Shown one piece after another: positions 11,125-22,900 of a DNA stretch of 64,000 bases (position 1 is the first letter of the stretch; each line of letters opens with the position of its first letter). Position numbers and translations under genes: made by a program. The DNA is taken from assembly GCA_033439765.1 (NCBI GenBank), contig JAULSN010000001.1:372001-436000 (forward strand). Direction: 5' to 3'. The notes beneath the pieces were generated by a model. That model was not told the DNA's origin, made no database searches, and saw only the letters and a list, made by a program, of their open reading frames with translations. The DNA is from Lasiosphaeria ovina. Its lineage: Eukaryota; Ascomycota; Sordariomycetes; Sordariales; Lasiosphaeriaceae.

Positions 11125-12987
11125 ATGAATCCGGAGAGAGAGGCCATGATCAGCGGGTGGAAATCGCCTCGCAAACCCAACGACAGAGACATCACAGCAC
11201 CGCGCCACGACCCCGGCGCCCGCGTCTCCAAACCCCCGCGCCCGCAGGTCGCCAAGCCAAGCACCAACGGACCAGCGACGGGGAAGTACCTGACCCAAGA
11301 TCAGCAGTCGGAGCAGTTCGTTGCCGACGAGGACAAGTTCGTGTTGAAGCAGGCCAAGAAGAAGGCCGACATCCGCGTGCGCGAGCACCGCGCTAAGCCC
11401 ATCGACTATCTCGCCTTCAACTTGCGCTTCATCGACTCGGACCGCGACGTGTTCGACGATGACGAGGATGACGTCGATATTGACGTGCCCTCACCAGAGG
11501 CCGTGCTCGTGGGCCTCAACGGGGCGCAGCTGAAGGAGTTGGATGAGGATATCAGGTCGTACCACACTCTCGAGCACAATGCGAGGAATAAGGAATACTG
11601 GACAGCCCTGCTAGCTCTCTGCAGTGACCGGCGCCAGAAGCTAAAGCCCCAGGGCCCTGAAGGAAGGACTGTCACGTCGGTGGCATCGGATGTTGACAAG
11701 ATCCTGAGTCCGAAGACACTCACGCAGCTCCAAGACCTTGAGACGCAGATCAAGGCTAAGCTGCGCTCCAACGGGCCGATCGACACGGATTACTGGGAAC
11801 AGCTGCTCAAGAACCTTCTTGTCTACAAGGCGAAAGCGAAGCTAGGGGAGGTGTGCCTGACCATCAAGGCCGCCCGCGTAGAGCTCCTCATGGCCCGCGA
11901 CCCAGAGAAGGCCTCGGCGTTGGATGCATCCGGTGGCTTCCTGGATGTGGCCCCGAGAGCCGCGTCCAGCCCAGCAAAGGCCGCTCCTAAACCCGCAACA
12001 CCAGCCGCGGCGGCGGCTGCTGCTGCTGATGCCCAGGACCCCAATGCGCCTCCGCCGGGTACGGCCCGCTTTGCCTCGACTGGCAACGAGGACTTCTCGC
12101 AGGCGACCAAGGCGCTCTACGACCGCGAAGTTGCCCGGGGCGTCAACGAGGGCGAGGAGATCTTTGCTGCCGAGGAGGCAGTCCCTAGCTCTGCGAAGCC
12201 CCTCTGGGCGGACAAGTACCGTCCGCGTAAGCCACGCTACTTCAACCGCGTCCAGATGGGATACGAGTGGAACAAGTACAACCAGACCCACTACGACCAC
12301 GACAACCCACCGCCCAAGGTCGTGCAAGGCTACCGCTTCAACATATTCTACCCGGACCTGATTGACAAGACCAAGGCGCCCACCTTTAAGATCATCCGGG
12401 AACATGGGCGCCGACGGGGCGAATCCTTTGCCCCCGCCGGCAAGGAAGACACTTGCCTGATTCGATTCATAGCCGGCCCGCCCTACGAGGACATTGCCTT
12501 CCGGATTGTCGACAGAGAATGGGACTACAGCGCCAAGAAAGAGCGGGGCTTCAAGAGCAGTTTCGATAAGGTACGTCTCAGAGTCTGTCTGCCGTTGCTG
12601 CGCCGCTCTCAAGGGTCGCGAATCACGGGGGAGGGTGTGGTGGCCGCGGCCCGCTCGCCCGCCCCGTGGCCACTTGTTATTCTTCTGCCTACTGGTTCCA
12701 GCCACTTGCTCCATCTTGCTATCACCGAAGCGGCACCCGTCCTGTTTCTGTCGGAATCTTTTGTCATGCTCCTTACTCCTGCAGCTTGTTTGTTTCGCGA
12801 GTGCTTATCGGATGATAAATCTTTTTTCACCCCACGCAAGTGTGACTGTGGTTGCTGACTCTTTTTGACAGGGAATTCTCCAACTGCACTTCCAGTTCAA
12901 AAAGGTAGGCCCCTAATTTGGCCTCTCGTGTCTTCGCGCTCGCGCCTTTTTACTAATCTTTGTCGGCAGATCTACTACAGAAAATAA
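11125..12987 (+). CDS. Cactin family protein (spliceosome-associated)
   Basis: Three exons: 11125-12570, 12872-12904 and 12970-12987, giving 498 aa; the last two exons encode only GILQLHFQFKK and IYYRK before the stop. The C-terminal part (about 357-498) is the cactin C-terminal domain: KPRYFNRVQMGYEWNKYNQT, YRFNIFYPDLIDKTKAP, CLIRFIAGPPYEDIAFRIV, and the terminal FxFKKxYYRK. The middle (about 75-260) matches the central cactin domain (EDKFVLKQAKKKADIRVREH, RAKPIDYLAFNLRFID). Cactins are nuclear; in fission yeast and animals they associate with the spliceosome and affect splicing of specific transcripts. An Ala-rich stretch lies near residues 290-310. The usual N-terminal segment with a NPFGD-like motif is missing, so the gene is either short in this lineage or has an undetected 5' exon. 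Confidence 0.88.
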
Positions 12988-15449
12988 ATTATTCGCTGGT
13001 GAATCACTGGGTATCCGTGGAATCTCTCGGTCGCAGACGAGCGCGGAAAATTAGCGAGGAGGCTCTGTCTGCCAGATTGTGGGCCGACGTGGGCGGCGGC
13101 GGCCCGTCCTGCAAGCCCACGGCCATGGTGATCAGGGAAGCGACGTGTGTCTGATGTCTGCTCCATCTGCAGCGGAAGAGGCCGCTGCCCACTGGCCACG
13201 GGAAGCTTAATAACAAGAGGCCACCTTCCAGGCTTCTTTTTTTCCCTTCATCTGCGTGCGAGCTGCCGGCGCGCTTCACTTTCCCGGCTCAGATCCGTGA
13301 TCAACACGTCGACAGAGATTTGCCTCGGTGCTTCGTTGCGCCGGCAAATACCGCTCATCTTCCGGATTGCACTACTTTGGAATCTATACCGGCTTCGGAG
13401 ATTGGTCGCGGTCGCCTGTGCTGCACATTGACTTAACAAATCGACCTGCGTTCTCCTATTCGGAATTGTTAGGAATCCATTTTCCGACTTTGTCGAATCC
13501 GAGAAACAACGCCACTCGTAGCCGTGGCAGAGGGATGGACAACTGTGGTATCTGGCCGACTGGACGAAGGACGCCGCAGGAGCCGAGAGGGCATCCCTAC
13601 TTCTCCCACTCTGCAAAGCGGTCGGTCCGGCCGGCGTTGTCCTCCCATCGGCTCCCTGGACAAGCATCGAGATTGTAGCGCAAATGAAGCTGCATTTATT
13701 CGCCAGAGCTTCTAGAATGAAACATGTTGTGCATATCCGTACAGAGATCTATTACAAGGCGATTGCACGGTACAGTATGCCTCGATAAGAGCCGAAGGGT
13801 GCACCATCATTGGCCCCTCTGACCAACTGGTGCGCCAAGTCTTTTTGCTGGTGTCAATGATTGGCCCGGCAGGCGAATGGCCTGGGCTGCACCTTGCCGC
13901 GCAGAGCAGAGAGGTCGGCCTTCTCCTCCCGCCACTTCCGCGCTGTCGGTCGGACCTGCTGGGCTGCACTGCCGGAGACTGACGGGGAAGCGCGCCCCAT
14001 TCATTGCAGACAAATACAATGGGTCCTGGGTTTCGACCGTAAATGCCATGCGTGTAGAGGGTATGTGGAAGTCGAAAGAAGGAACAAGCTACAGCGGACA
14101 ATGAACTTGTTGAAGGCCGGCTGCCCAGACCGCCACGGCTCATATGGGTTCCTGCTTGGCCAGCTAACGGCAGCTTTGTCCGGTGCTGAAGTGTCGGTGG
14201 GGTCGGGCTTGGGGGCCCTGTGGAGTGGGATGGATTCTATCAGATTTCGCTTCCTTACGGCTTCGTTGTTGTTGAGCTGTGGCGGCGGCCAAGCTGTTGC
14301 AGCCCCAGCTGGGGCAAGTCATGGGCCGCTGCTGCAACCGCCTTGATACTGGCCGGACCCATGGACCACGCACGCCTCCTCTGACTTTCCCGGGATCGCT
14401 GGAACCGGTCTAGACGGGAGCTGGATGGATGTACACAGGTACATACACAACACGTCGTAGATCCCATGTGTACTTCATACATGGCACGCAGTGCCCATGC
14501 CAGGCCAGCCACTTAAGCCCCCTTCCTGTTTGCACCTACCCCCTACATGTTGGCTTTACACCTGCGCACACCTGCAGAGACACACACTATGTAGGCACAC
14601 ACACACACACACACACACGCATATACATACATCCATACATACTCACACATACATGCCTACCGACCTCACATCCACACACAGACACACAAGCAGCCACGAA
14701 AGGCTTGCGTACACGGTACTATACATTGCACATAGCACACGGCAGGCCACCACACGCCTTCACTTCTTCCCTAGGTACACTACATGGAATGTAGCGCACA
14801 CTTGCTTGGTACATGCACCGCAGGCTGCCAGCCAGCCGAGGCGGAGGTAGACGTCTGGTTCCCAGTCCACCAAACAATGCGCTGCCACATACTCACATTG
14901 CACCCGCTCCGTCAAGTGTGACTTCTCCCTTTCCCCCCCACACCCCTTCCATGCCCTGCCCTGCCAGTCCATCTCTTCGGGGAATAGACTTAGACATCCA
15001 TCACCACCTGGTCCTGGTCTCCACGATCTCCTCCAGGGTCCGGGATGCTGTCTCCTGGAGGTACCGCGCTACACGTTCCATCACCAATCTGCAGGATAAC
15101 CCCCTGTCATCGATCTTCCCCCATGCTGGCCCACCAGCTACAGTCCCCAGAGTACATCAGCCGCCAATAACACCCGATCGAGCCCTTCGTTGACGGGAAA
15201 GCGTCCCTGGCTCTTGACTGAGTTGGTCTTCTTTTTCTTTTTGTTCCCGACTTTTCATCCCATTTGGCGGACCGTCTCCGATATCAGATACGCTTATTGT
15301 CTCCGCCCCCCGCACTCTACCCTGCCTGGGACACTGCCTGGGAGAGAGAGAGAGAGCTCCATCCCCTTCCTTCCGCCCCGGATCTCAAACACTTCCCCCC
15401 CCCCCCCCCCTCCCCCTCAGCCCTCTAGGGATCCCAAGACTTTTTCGTC
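12988..15449. other. Intergenic and 5' leader of the forkhead gene
   Basis: No credible gene is seen. It contains a (CA)n microsatellite at about 14596-14618, surrounded by CATACA-type steps (14425-14700), and a pyrimidine-rich stretch with C16 (15395-15410) just ahead of the forkhead ATG. CT-rich tracts in this position are common in fungal core promoters and leaders. Confidence 0.55.
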
Positions 15450-17744
15450 ATGGACCCGGAGAATTCCAAAGACTTGGATCCAACTACTTCCCCCGCCGTC
15501 GACCCGAGACAGTCTCGCACTACGCAATCATCCCCCAAAATGCTGGAGCACGCAGAGCTCACGGGCCTCGAAGCAGCCTACACCCTGTCTCCCCAGCCGA
15601 TAACTCAGACGGCGAGCCCCTCGGCAGCGGCAAACCAGTCTTCAGCCGATCCTGCCCGGCAAGTACAGTTCGATACAGGTATTCAGGTGAGCGGCGCGCT
15701 GCGGCACCACGCCGCCCAAGGCCAGCAACAGCCATACATGCCCCCAGGACAAACCCAGCGGGATTCGCTGTGGAGCGCTCCGGTGCGGGTGCACGATACC
15801 GGTGACGAGTTTGAGAATTATGCGCTTCACAGCTCCTCCACGGCTAGGTTTCTCCCGCCCGCGGCCTCCAGCCAGTCTTCTCCTCGCAGCTGGACGTCGC
15901 CAGATCATTTCCGCTCAGTGTCGTGGGAGTCGGTCCCGGAACACCTCGCAAACCCGTACCCGAGGCAAAGTCAACAGGTAGCGGCGTTCCAACTAGAGGA
16001 GGGCACCGCTCTATCGAGGGAGACCATGCACCACTATGTCCAAAACTCGCTCAGCATACCCGCTACCTCCTTCCCCGTGGCTGGGCCGTATCTTCAGACG
16101 CCGAATTTTAATGGAAATGAAAGCGGCTTCCGCATCCAGGGCCACCAAGACCCATTCCAGTCGCATTATCCGCTACCACCTGGCGACGGAGGAGGTACCT
16201 TGGTCCAGGAAAACAATGGCACGCTGTCTCCATGCAGCTCGACGCTGGGCATCAAGATGGAGGACGACATGTTCAGCCCCGGCACTGCCCTGGAGTCGGG
16301 CGAGGAGTTGCTCGGCAGCCACTACCCTTCCGAGCCTGGGCTCCAGAGGCACAGCCAGCGCAGCAGCAGTATTCCTAGCCCAAACGGCGGCGACGGTACC
16401 CTGGGCAAAATGGCAGGCAACAAGAACGAAGAGCCGTACGCGAAACTCATCTACCGCGCCTTCATGAGCACGCCCCGCCACGCCCTGACGCTCCAGGAAA
16501 TATACCAGTGGTTCCGTGATAACACCGACAAGGGTAAAAAGGACGGCAAGGGCTGGCAGAACAGTATCCGACATAACCTCAGCATGAACTTGGTACGTCC
16601 CCACCCCCCCTAGTCTAGCTACTGATATTTGTGCCCGTGGTGGTAGTTGCTGACCTCGTTCTTCGTGGATAAGGCCTTCACCAAACGAGAGCGCACTTCA
16701 TCAAGTGGAGGCAGCGACGACGCGGCAGTCTCCTCGGTCCCCGATATTTTTCTGTCGACAGGTACCGCGGCCGACAACAAGAAATCGACCGAGTGGTTCC
16801 TCGAGCCTTGGGCGATCGAAGACGGCGTACAAAGCACGACAAGATATCGCAAGGGCAACCCGTCGAGGAGAGCAGCAGGCATGGGAAGCAGGGGGCACAA
16901 CTACAGCGGAGCCCGGCTCCCGGGGAGGAAAGGAGGCATTCTCTCTGGTCGGGTGAGGGCAAAGCATTCGTCGTCACACCACAGCGGTACGGCGGCGGCG
17001 GCTGCCATCCAAATGCAGTACTATCCCCAGCATATGCCGCAGCACCGCCAGCGCCTCCAACACAGCTTGATGCATGGCGCGGGGCCGGCTAGCGGGGAGG
17101 ATGCACCGTATGGCGCCTTCTTGGTTGGAGGAGGGAGTATGTCCAGCCAGCTTGTTAACTTGAACCAAGGCGGCGGCGGCAGCAGCAGCAGAATCAGCGT
17201 CGATTTCGAGTACAGCAGCAGCAGCGCCAACAGCGATTACCCGGCACCACAGCTCTTCCAGCCATCGCCGCTTGAACAGCACCTCCCCCCGCCTCATCAC
17301 CAGCACAATCATAGTCATAGTCACAGCCATCCCCACCACTACCACAACCGCACACCGAGCGAGTCCGTCATCGACGAGCCTATTACACCCGAAACGTCGT
17401 TCGCCGAAGACGCGGCCCCAGTCATGCTTCTGCCCGACCTGCGGACCACGGCGGGCCCCAGCAGCAGTAGCAGTAGCCTGTCCACCGACGGCCTGCCCTA
17501 CTTTGCCGGCGAAGAAACGGCCTTGGTCTACCCGCTACAACCCATCGTGGGCGTCTATGACGAGGACATGGTCACGAACTACAGCTGGGGCAACGGCGAC
17601 AGCAGCAGCAGCAGCGCGGGCGGCGTCAGCGTCAGCGTCAGCAACGGCGGCAGCAACGGTAGCAGCAGCGGCGGCGGTGCGGTCATCGGCATCGGCATTG
17701 GCATAGGCCTGGACGACTCGGCCTACCATCAGCACCCCTACTAG
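15450..17744 (+). CDS. Forkhead-domain transcription factor
   Basis: Two exons, 15450-16592 and 16674-17744, giving 737 aa. The forkhead domain spans about residues 326-405: EEPYAKLIYRAFMSTPRHAL, TLQEIYQWFRDN, and the recognition helix GKGWQNSIRHNLSMN. The wing region follows in exon 2 (AFTKRER, KKSTEWFLEPWAIEDGVQS, TTRYRKGNP). Such proteins bind DNA in the nucleus and often control cell cycle or sexual development in fungi; the orthologue could not be assigned. The N-terminus is disordered. The C-terminus is rich in Ser, His, Gly and Asn with low-complexity runs (for example NHSHSHSHPHH). The intron falls directly after the recognition helix. An alternative in-frame acceptor at 16646 would insert nine residues (LLTSFFVDK). 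The distal acceptor (16673) is preferred because it keeps the wing close to the helix as in the family. Confidence 0.88.
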
Positions 17745-18087
17745 CACCACAACGAAAAAGATGCCTGGCCAGCCAGCCCAGTCCGGACATCCTGCTCTAC
17801 AAATATCAAACTCATGGGGTAATCCATGTTGTTGTGCGGGACCCCCCTACACCCCCTTCGCTGCTCCCCGAAACGGAACGAGGGCTGTCGTGGTGGTTGC
17901 GGGCCGGCCGATGAGAAGCGCGCACACACACACTACACACCCCTGCTCTTTGTGCTGCTGTCAACGTCAGAGCTTCGGGGATGTACTGAGGGAGGGAGGG
18001 GCGCTTTGCTTCTTTTTTTTTTTCTTCTTTCTTTTTGCTTCCTTTTTCCTTTTTGGTCTTGTCTTAGCGTTCACCTCTCGGCGACGC

Positions 18088-18110
18088 AGCAAGCAGGCTG
18101 ACAAGCAAGC

Positions 18111-18141
<31 letters not shown>

Positions 18142-18144
18142 AGC
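18088..18144 (+). repeat. AAGC / CAAGCAG simple repeat
   Basis: Irregular tandem AAGC tetramers mixed with AGCAAGC units lie in the presumed 3' untranslated region downstream of the forkhead gene. Confidence 0.8.
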
Positions 18145-19953
18145 TCGATACTGCGCTCAGCCCCCAAACCCTCTGTGTAACCGCGGGGTTGTCTGTCTGT
18201 GGTTGTTCTCTCTGTTTGTTGCGCATACCCTTCCCTTTTTGCGCTTTTTTTTTTACGGATACGACCTTCTTGTCTTTTTTCCTCCCCTCCTCTTGACAGC
18301 GGCTGATTTTTTATTTTTTTTGTTCTTTTAATTTGGAGGTTCTCCTCCCCCCTACCCCAACTTACCCCCTTACTTAGCCCTGGTCGAACAATTTCTCGCA
18401 TTCCACTTTCAACAACACGTTCCACTTCAAAACCCTGGAATGGGAGGGAGATAGGAAGGGGGAAAGCCGCACCAATCACGGCGGCGTTATTGTTTTTTTA
18501 TTATTTCCTCTTGTTTTGGGAGAGTCTTTGTTGGGTTTTGCCTTTTTTCTTTACGAGGCTAATTTGGTGTCATCCTTTTGGAGTGGGATACCATGGGAAT
18601 TTGATCACAACGAAACTGCATACATACAGACACAACATACATACAGATAGCACAGATGCGGGTCAGGGGCTGGCTGGTGTCCAGAGGTGGAACACCGCCC
18701 TAGAATTTGTTTCTCCTCTTGCCGTTTATTTCCTCATTTCTTTTCCAGACGGAAAACAACACCGCATGCGGCACACGGACATGACAGGCTACATGCGACA
18801 ACAGACACGGGGAGGCTCAGGCCAGAAAGGGGTAAAAGGCGGAAAATGGAAAAAACACAGGGACTTTTAGGTTTACCGGATCTTTTCTTTTTCTCTTTTT
18901 CTCTTTTTGGGCGGCGAGGAGCATAGCGACGAGTGAGGGAGGCAATCCGGTTCTGGCATAGCGAAAGCAAAAAAAGGGGGCAGGAAACCATGAAGCAAGC
19001 CTTTGCATTATCATTCTCATATCTTTCCACACTTACACATCGTCTTGTTCCTGTCCATCTGTCCCCAGCTGCGGAATACTAGGTCTCGCTGAGGGGGGGG
19101 GGGGGGGGGCATTACGTGGCATCCGCATGGGCTTTGGTGTTTTCTTTGCAACTTGGCATACAACAACATAAGGCGGCATAGCACAGCACAGCACGTCAGG
19201 TCACGGCCCGGCACGGCACAGCGAGTGATAAGAATACTCGACGAAAAGGAGGTGTGGAGTGTGCTGGATTCCGGAAAGAGAAGGCAACTACCTAGCCAAA
19301 CAGAGAGATCAGACGGACAGACGCTCTCCCCCACAAGGGGATTATCTGTGTCGAATGAGGGACAGAGGGCGTGCGTGGTGTGTGCGTGGTGTGTGGTGTG
19401 TGTACATACAGGAGAATGCCGGTCACGGAGCTTCTAGGGTATTTCATGGGGGCCTCCTCATGGAATGGGACGACGAACCCCGGAAGGAAAGGCGACCTAC
19501 CGACGCAAAATGTTCTGTTCATAGTTGCTTATTTGCTTTTCGGTAACGATGCGGGAGTTCGAAAAAGGCAAGCCGCCACAGCATTCTTCACTAGACAAGG
19601 AACCAGGCATAATAAAAAAGAAGTGGAAATTAGAAAGAGCCATATCTTTACCCTTGTTAACACCTCTCTGCTCCAGCGTTATCAAATGAAGATTCCACTC
19701 GAGCGCTCGCAAGCAAATTTCCATCCATCCCAGTTTCTGAGAGAGAAAACAAGGGCGCGACTGATATAACCTCCGTTTTTGGTCAGTTCGAGAGAGGGGT
19801 CAAAAAAAGGGGGGGCGTTTTGGTTTAGGTAGACAGGGGGAAGTGGGGCAGGCAGCGAGCACCTCGACTTGGACTAGCGTCTACAGTCTGCGTTTGAGGC
19901 CCAGTAACATACGCCTCACCCTTCAAACTCTTTTTTGGCGGGCAAAAGGGCGA

Positions 19954-19974
19954 GTGTGTGTGTGTGTGTGTGTG
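19954..19974 (+). repeat. (GT)n microsatellite
   Basis: About ten GT dinucleotides lie in the gene-poor region downstream of the forkhead gene. Confidence 0.85.
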
Positions 19975-22900
19975 GATGAAATGAAAAAAGTAATGGCAAG
20001 ACCCCTTACCTTTTTTTTTCTCCCCATTTGACAGGGTCATCAGCTGCACGGGAGCTGGTTTAGTGGTTATCCCAAAAACATGGATAGCAAAATTGGTCAA
20101 TGAGATCCCCTCGATCGGCACGAACAGCGCGGGGTCCCGGAATCGCACATGCAAAACTGAGCCCCTCCTCCCGAGCTACCAAAAAAAATCGCGGCTGGAG
20201 TCGGCCGATGGGAGACTGGGGAGGGCGAGGCAAGGCAGGCCTACTATTTCTGGTTTAGTTTAAGCTCTAGTCCTCGATCTCTCTCCCCTTGCTGTATTGT
20301 ATTGCTTATTCCAACACAATACAAAAAAAAAATAAGCCACATCATGTTCCCGTTGCTCCCAGAGCCAAGGTTTGACGCCCAGTGGCGGACGCCCCTGGCT
20401 GCAATATGGGCTGATCTCCACGGAGTTAGAAACGCTAAGGGTAGCGCAAGCGCAAAATGTCGACCGCAACAACACAGTTGTGTCAACCAGGCGAGACGAC
20501 GATGACGGGTGTGCAGCAAGTGGCTGGCGCCCTTTCCCCGCTGTCCAGTGACAGGACGACAGGGCGGCCAAGCGGGATCCCCGCTACGCGTGGTGGCAGC
20601 ATCGGGTTGCGAGAAGCTAACCTTCTCGACCAGGACCATGGAATAGGACGATAGGAGCCGCACACGCAGAGAAACCGGTATGTACTACTGGCCCGGTAGT
20701 GACAACGAGAGCGGAAGGTGGTATGTTTTCGGTGGCTGCTATGCATCGCGCCTGGCCCTTCTCTACCCCCGGTACACGTGTACGTGGACATACCTACTGT
20801 ATTCGGAACCGGACCGCTCGACCATGGCAATGGCAATACCGGCTGAAAGATGGCCGAGTGGGTTGCGAGAGAAATGCAAGAGGAAACTGGGGGTCTAGAA
20901 CTACTGACTCGTCGTCTAGATCCAGAACTCGACTCCAATCGGCCTAAATGAAGCCATTGCGGCAAGAAGGGAGGAAGCCACATGCTTCTATTGATGTCCA
21001 GACGAAGTGGAATGATCTTTCAACAGGGAATCTAACATACCCACGCAGTCGTACGTAAGGGATATGACTGCCCGCACACGCTGTTAATTGGTATTGAGGT
21101 GTTCCCAGGCCGCTGCGGGAGGACCAACTGCAGGCAGTCACCGGCTGGGGGGGGGGGGGAAGTCGGTATTCAACTCTAGAACCGGGCCCTAAAATTCGAG
21201 ATACCCGATATCTAGATCAGAGGCAAGAGTTTCCGAGAATATGCGGGCGCTTTCTAAACCAGTAAGCGTCGTCCGAACGGTGGTGTGCCTTTGCCTCGTC
21301 CCCCGGCCCCTGCCTGCTCTTCCACGCCCTGTCCTTGTCTCTTCACCTGTCCCCTGCACATCTGGGGCAAGCCGGAGCTCGGTTCTGCTTTGAGGACAAT
21401 GTAAGGCATCGTTCATCGCATAACATGTCACCATTCCTTGCCGGCTGGGGATATCGAGTGAGAAGAGCACGCTCGGATAGTATCAAACGCACGCAAGACC
21501 ATGGTCAGGACCATTTATGTCCCTTGAACCACAAACACCAGAATTAGAGATGGTGATCGAATGTAGGGCAGTTGGCCAAAGAGGGTGGGGGGTGGGGGCT
21601 GAAAAGAGGAAACCAAGATTCGAAGGTTGGGGCAGATCGAGCTTGCCTGGAAAGCCTAAACTGCGCCACTATACTTTCGGATTACGAAGCGCGGTTTTTA
21701 TATCATTGACAGTTCATTCCGCTGCCAATTTGGCGCAGGGTTCCTTCTACCATATGGTGGCCATGGTCTTGTCGCGGTCTGCTGACTCGAGCAGCTCGAG
21801 TGGGAGGGCCTCAACGAACTGGATAGAGTGGCCTCGTTTATGCCTGTTTGCTCAACACATATTCGGCCACGACCAAACCAACATGTGTAACACACCTCAG
21901 CCAGATGGAAGCTGGTAGTTCTTCGGCCCTGCGATGAAGTCCGAAGTCTCAGCTAGGCCGGGAAACTAAATCTGTGTATCTTGCAATCTAGTTCGTTGTA
22001 ACGGAGTGTATTGGGGGCTCTGGCGCGTCAAGGGGTGAGGAGACGAGCTGCCCTCGGTTGGTCCCTGGGATTGCACTTTAGAGGTTCCATTGCATGGCAG
22101 CCCAGATAATCGCTTAACGGCCAGCTGTTGTTGGTTTTTGGGCGCAGTTGCTATTTTCGATGGACTGATTGGATGCAAGCCATAAATCCCACTGCCAAGC
22201 CGCCCGTGGACTTCACCAGGAAGCCTGCGGGGGCAGAGGAATCTCACCGAGATTGTGAAGGGATGCCTGAGCCATGTGGTTTTCTGCCCTGCTTATAAAT
22301 GTTGTGCCACCGACGTTCGTTGGCGTTGGCGATATGCTTTGCGCTATGATTCTAGAAGTCTTCTCTTGGAAAGCAAACTTCCGAGACAAAAGCAGGTAGG
22401 CCCCTGGACGCATCCTGTCTAGCCTTCGAAAAAAGCCACGGCCCCTGAAATTGTCTTGGTCAAGAGATGCACGCGTCTGTGAACCATCGAGCTGCATCGA
22501 GCTTGTGTAATCTTTGTGAAACGCTTCCATATTATCAACGCACGTAGGTACTGAGTTGAAATGAGGTTGGTGTACATGTACACTACGGTGTGGGGGAAGA
22601 GGCTCGGCGCCGAGCGGGGTGCCACGCGACATGGAGATAGGCGATCGCGCCGTGCAGAACAGCTCTCTGCGAGGCGGTTCGAGAGAATACTCCGCATCGT
22701 AGCGTGATCGCCAGTATAAGCCAGAGCCGGAATTGCACACGCATGGCCGTGCCGGTACGGTGCTAGATGCAATCCTTCCTCCAGCGCATGTCAGTTGGAT
22801 CACGGTATCGCCTGCCAAGCCACAACAAGACCCTTACGCATTTGCGGCTGGACGGCTGCGCGTTGCACCCCTCCACCATCGGTTCATGTCCGTTGCGCGG

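Noticed and set aside
20840..20945. tRNA-like sequence with an A-box (TGGCCGAGTGG) and a partial B-box (TCGACTCC)
   Set aside because: Acceptor, D and T stems cannot be paired, so it is probably chance or a very decayed tRNA copy.
22213..22818. 201-aa minus-strand open frame
   Set aside because: No domain, rival frames on the same strand, and composition not protein-like.
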